Of a stretch of DNA of 64,000 nt, positions 62,346-64,000 are shown one piece after another. This DNA is from Oncomelania hupensis. Taxonomy: Eukaryota; Mollusca; Gastropoda; Littorinimorpha; Pomatiopsidae. Location of the stretch: the NCBI GenBank assembly GCA_036898135.1, contig CM072527.1, positions 31,108,227 to 31,172,226 of the forward strand, in the 5' to 3' direction. The notes beneath the pieces were generated by a model. It was not told the origin of the DNA. It did not search any database and saw only the letters and a list, made by a program, of their open reading frames with translations. Positions within the stretch are counted from its first letter, which is position 1. Each line of letters opens with the position of its first letter. The position numbers and the translations under genes are program-made.

Positions 62346-62576
62346 ACAATTACTCTCCACCACCACCTCCACCTATACATACAATGCTGCTGTTGATCGT
62401 GGGGATTGTTCATTTCACAGTCATACACCACGTACATAGCTAATCTTTTCAGCTGTCCATTCATAACCAACTACTTTTTAGCCGATGTGGATTAGTCTGT
62501 TCATAAAGCTGAATAGTGAAGAACCTTTTATATGATTATAGGAAAGTCATACATGGTGGGGCTGCCAATGATTGTA

Positions 62577-62637
62577 TATATACAACAACAACAACAAATA
62601 ATATATATTTTTGTTGTTGTTGTTGTTGTTGTTGTTA
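62577..62637. repeat. (CAA)n/(GTT)n inverted repeat
   Basis: CAA repeats (62582-62597) face GTT repeats (62610-62637) across an AT-rich loop, so the block can fold into a hairpin. Confidence 0.85.
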
Positions 62638-63059
62638 CATGTACCAGAGACATGCTCACACCTTTTTCAACTTGTATTGTACTTTATTGTATTGTATTGT
62701 ATTTTTAGAAACATGTCCCACACAACAAGAGAAAACTGGTCAAAGGGGGCAAAAAACAAAATGGAGAAACCCTTTCAACCAACACATTGAACAAAGAGAA
62801 TATAATTGTTTTGTCTATGCCTCCGTTGGAGCCTGAAGTCTTCTCAACTTATGTCATCCTACGTTGTTGGTAATCAATCAAATGGCATATTTATTTGTAG
62901 GGGACACTACTCTGGAGTGACCAGCAGCCTTGAATGCCAGAGTGCTTTGATTTACTTCTTTTTGTTGCCTTGCTTCTGTGTGCTGTATGAATTCTTCAGT
63001 GGGGTAATCAGGATTTGTTGACTTGGCTTCATATTGTATTTTGTTTCTGTTTTTGACAG

Positions 63060-63141
63060 AGCCTTGTCTATCCTTATAAAACTGCAGCTGAAGGTGCGAT
63101 CCCACACACGAGCCAAAACCACTGTGGCCAAACTCTTTCAA
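63060..63141 (+). CDS. Slc27a: Long-chain fatty acid transport protein (SLC27A/FATP), second coding exon
   Basis: Acceptor TTTTTGACAG ends 63059; donor CAA|GTTAGT at 63142. It completes the split Arg codon of exon 1 (phase 2 plus 82 nt gives 28 codons) and reads RALSILIKLQLKVRS..TVAKLFQ. In FATPs the RDL motif is followed by G(L/A)..L.(K/R)(V/L)K...R......TV..LF, so the join is natural. The next exons, with the AMP-binding motif, lie beyond the window. The intron is 13,972 nt. Confidence 0.8.
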
Positions 63142-63423
63142 GTTAGTAACTTTGTTTGCTAAAACTTTTTTTTTAAAAATATTTGTTTTGTTTTAATATT
63201 TTTATTGTATATAATATATTTCGGTATTTTAGACTGAGAGCAAGCAAGGGTGACTTTTATTTTTACAAATTTATGTTGGTTAAAAAGCTGTTCAGTGGAG
63301 TAAATAAATAGAGAGAGAAGGAGAGAGAGGGGGAGAGAGAGAAGGTGCAGCATCACATGAGAATGAAAGTGTTCCATGTTCCTAACATTGTGAAGGTTGA
63401 TGTTTGGTTGTAACTCAATGTTT

Positions 63424-63595
63424 GGTGTGCATATCCTATCCTATCCTATCCCGTAACTCGGAGGTGGTAGGGGCACCACAGATGATCGTTTAACCAGCGT
63501 ACTCCATCTTTCTCTGTCCTCAGCAACCCTGATGGTTTCGCTCCGGGTCAAACCAGTCCATTCTCGAATGTTGTCCTCCCACCGGTGTGCATATC
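63424..63595 (-). mobile_element. Short RTE-like LINE insertion with 12-bp target-site duplication
   Basis: GGTGTGCATATC at 63424-63435 and 63584-63595 flanks a 148-nt piece: (CCTAT)n, CCCGTAACTCGGAGG, GATGATCGTTTAACCAGCG .. ATTCTCGAATGTTGTCCTCC. This is the last part of the RTE element on the minus strand, severely 5'-truncated. In FATP intron 2. Confidence 0.9.
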
Positions 63596-63649
63596 ATAGA
63601 GATCATAAGCAGTTGATACAGCGTGACGCAGCATCATTAGCGCTGCTCT

Positions 63650-63960
63650 TGTTGTTTCTTAAATTGCGCTTTTCCAGCGAAACAGCTGCTGAATAAGGCC
63701 CCAGCCAATATAGGCCCCAGCCAATATAGGCCCCAGCCAATATAGGCCCCAGGCACCTGCTTGCTGCTTTAGGCGCATCACACCTTCTGATGCTCTGGAA
63801 AACTAAGCTTAATCTTGGGGTGTGAGGAAAGAAGAAGGGACCTAGTGCTCGCTTGGTGTTTTTGTGTAGCTGGCTCTAAGGCATGAACGTCAGGATCTTT
63901 ACAGTCCGTGTTGGGGTGCAAAGACTTGGACCTTGGTTTGTTTACTCTCATCCAAAGTTG
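63650..63960 (-). mobile_element. Family A SINE with a small internal triplication
   Basis: Block order from TTGCGCTTTTCCAGCGAAAC to CTTGGTTTGTTTACTCTCATCC on the minus orientation. CCCCAGCCAATATAGG is repeated three times in tandem at 63700-63748. Confidence 0.75.
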
Positions 63961-64000
63961 ATCCACTTGCCCTCGATCTTTAGAGCATGCGTTCGTTCAG

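Noticed and set aside
1..64000. CRISPR array, prokaryotic operon or phage
   Set aside because: No spaced direct repeats of CRISPR type; intron-containing genes and eukaryotic retroelements throughout.

Overview
This is eukaryotic genomic DNA, most likely from a gastropod mollusc. Genes are split into small exons by long introns with GT..AG borders. There are many dinucleotide, trinucleotide and pentanucleotide arrays, and a dense load of short tRNA- and 5S-derived SINEs, RTE-type LINE copies and relics of DNA transposons. No viral, bacterial or toxin gene was recognised, and most open frames over simple repeats are spurious. The organism call is an inference from the repeat style and gene content.

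Layout. Bases 1-22,600 are intergenic: a decayed LINE at the left edge, SINEs, large microsatellites (GAT/AAT/ACT, GA, CT), a damaged RTE-like LINE at 8.3-10.9 kb, a near-perfect palindromic MITE at 16.8 kb and a 24/21-bp minisatellite at 19.8-20.5 kb. Bases 22,671-45,815 (+ strand) hold one complete gene that I assembled from 15 coding exons. It totals 2,226 nt (741 codons plus stop), with all exon phases compatible, and encodes a nose-resistant-to-fluoxetine-6-like (NRF-6) membrane O-acyltransferase. Its introns carry an antisense RTE copy, 5S-derived SINEs, a hAT remnant, decayed tandem copies of an exon-9/donor segment, and an odd 1.2-kb block of repeated GGACGGACGCAAC motifs.

From about 48.9 kb to the right edge is the 5' part of a second + strand gene, a long-chain fatty acid transport protein / acyl-CoA synthetase (SLC27A/FATP family). 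Only the first coding exon (48,924-49,087) and the second (63,060-63,141) are inside; the gene runs off the window. Its 14-kb first intron contains a probable unclassified DNA transposon (50.2-52.6 kb) with arrays of a TGTCATTTGTGACA motif on both sides of a decayed coding core, a 0.4-0.6-kb tandem repeat (53.1-54.5 kb), and several nested retroelements with readable target-site duplications.

Both genes concern lipid handling (membrane acyl transfer; fatty acid uptake and activation). Nothing in the sequence shows co-regulation, so the adjacency may be chance.

Best candidates for something not described: (1) the 50.2-52.6 kb element; (2) the 36.4-37.6 kb motif array; (3) serial decayed copies of the exon-9 splice-donor segment; (4) a 5S-rRNA-derived SINE family; (5) an RTE family whose copies all end in a (GGATA)n tail.
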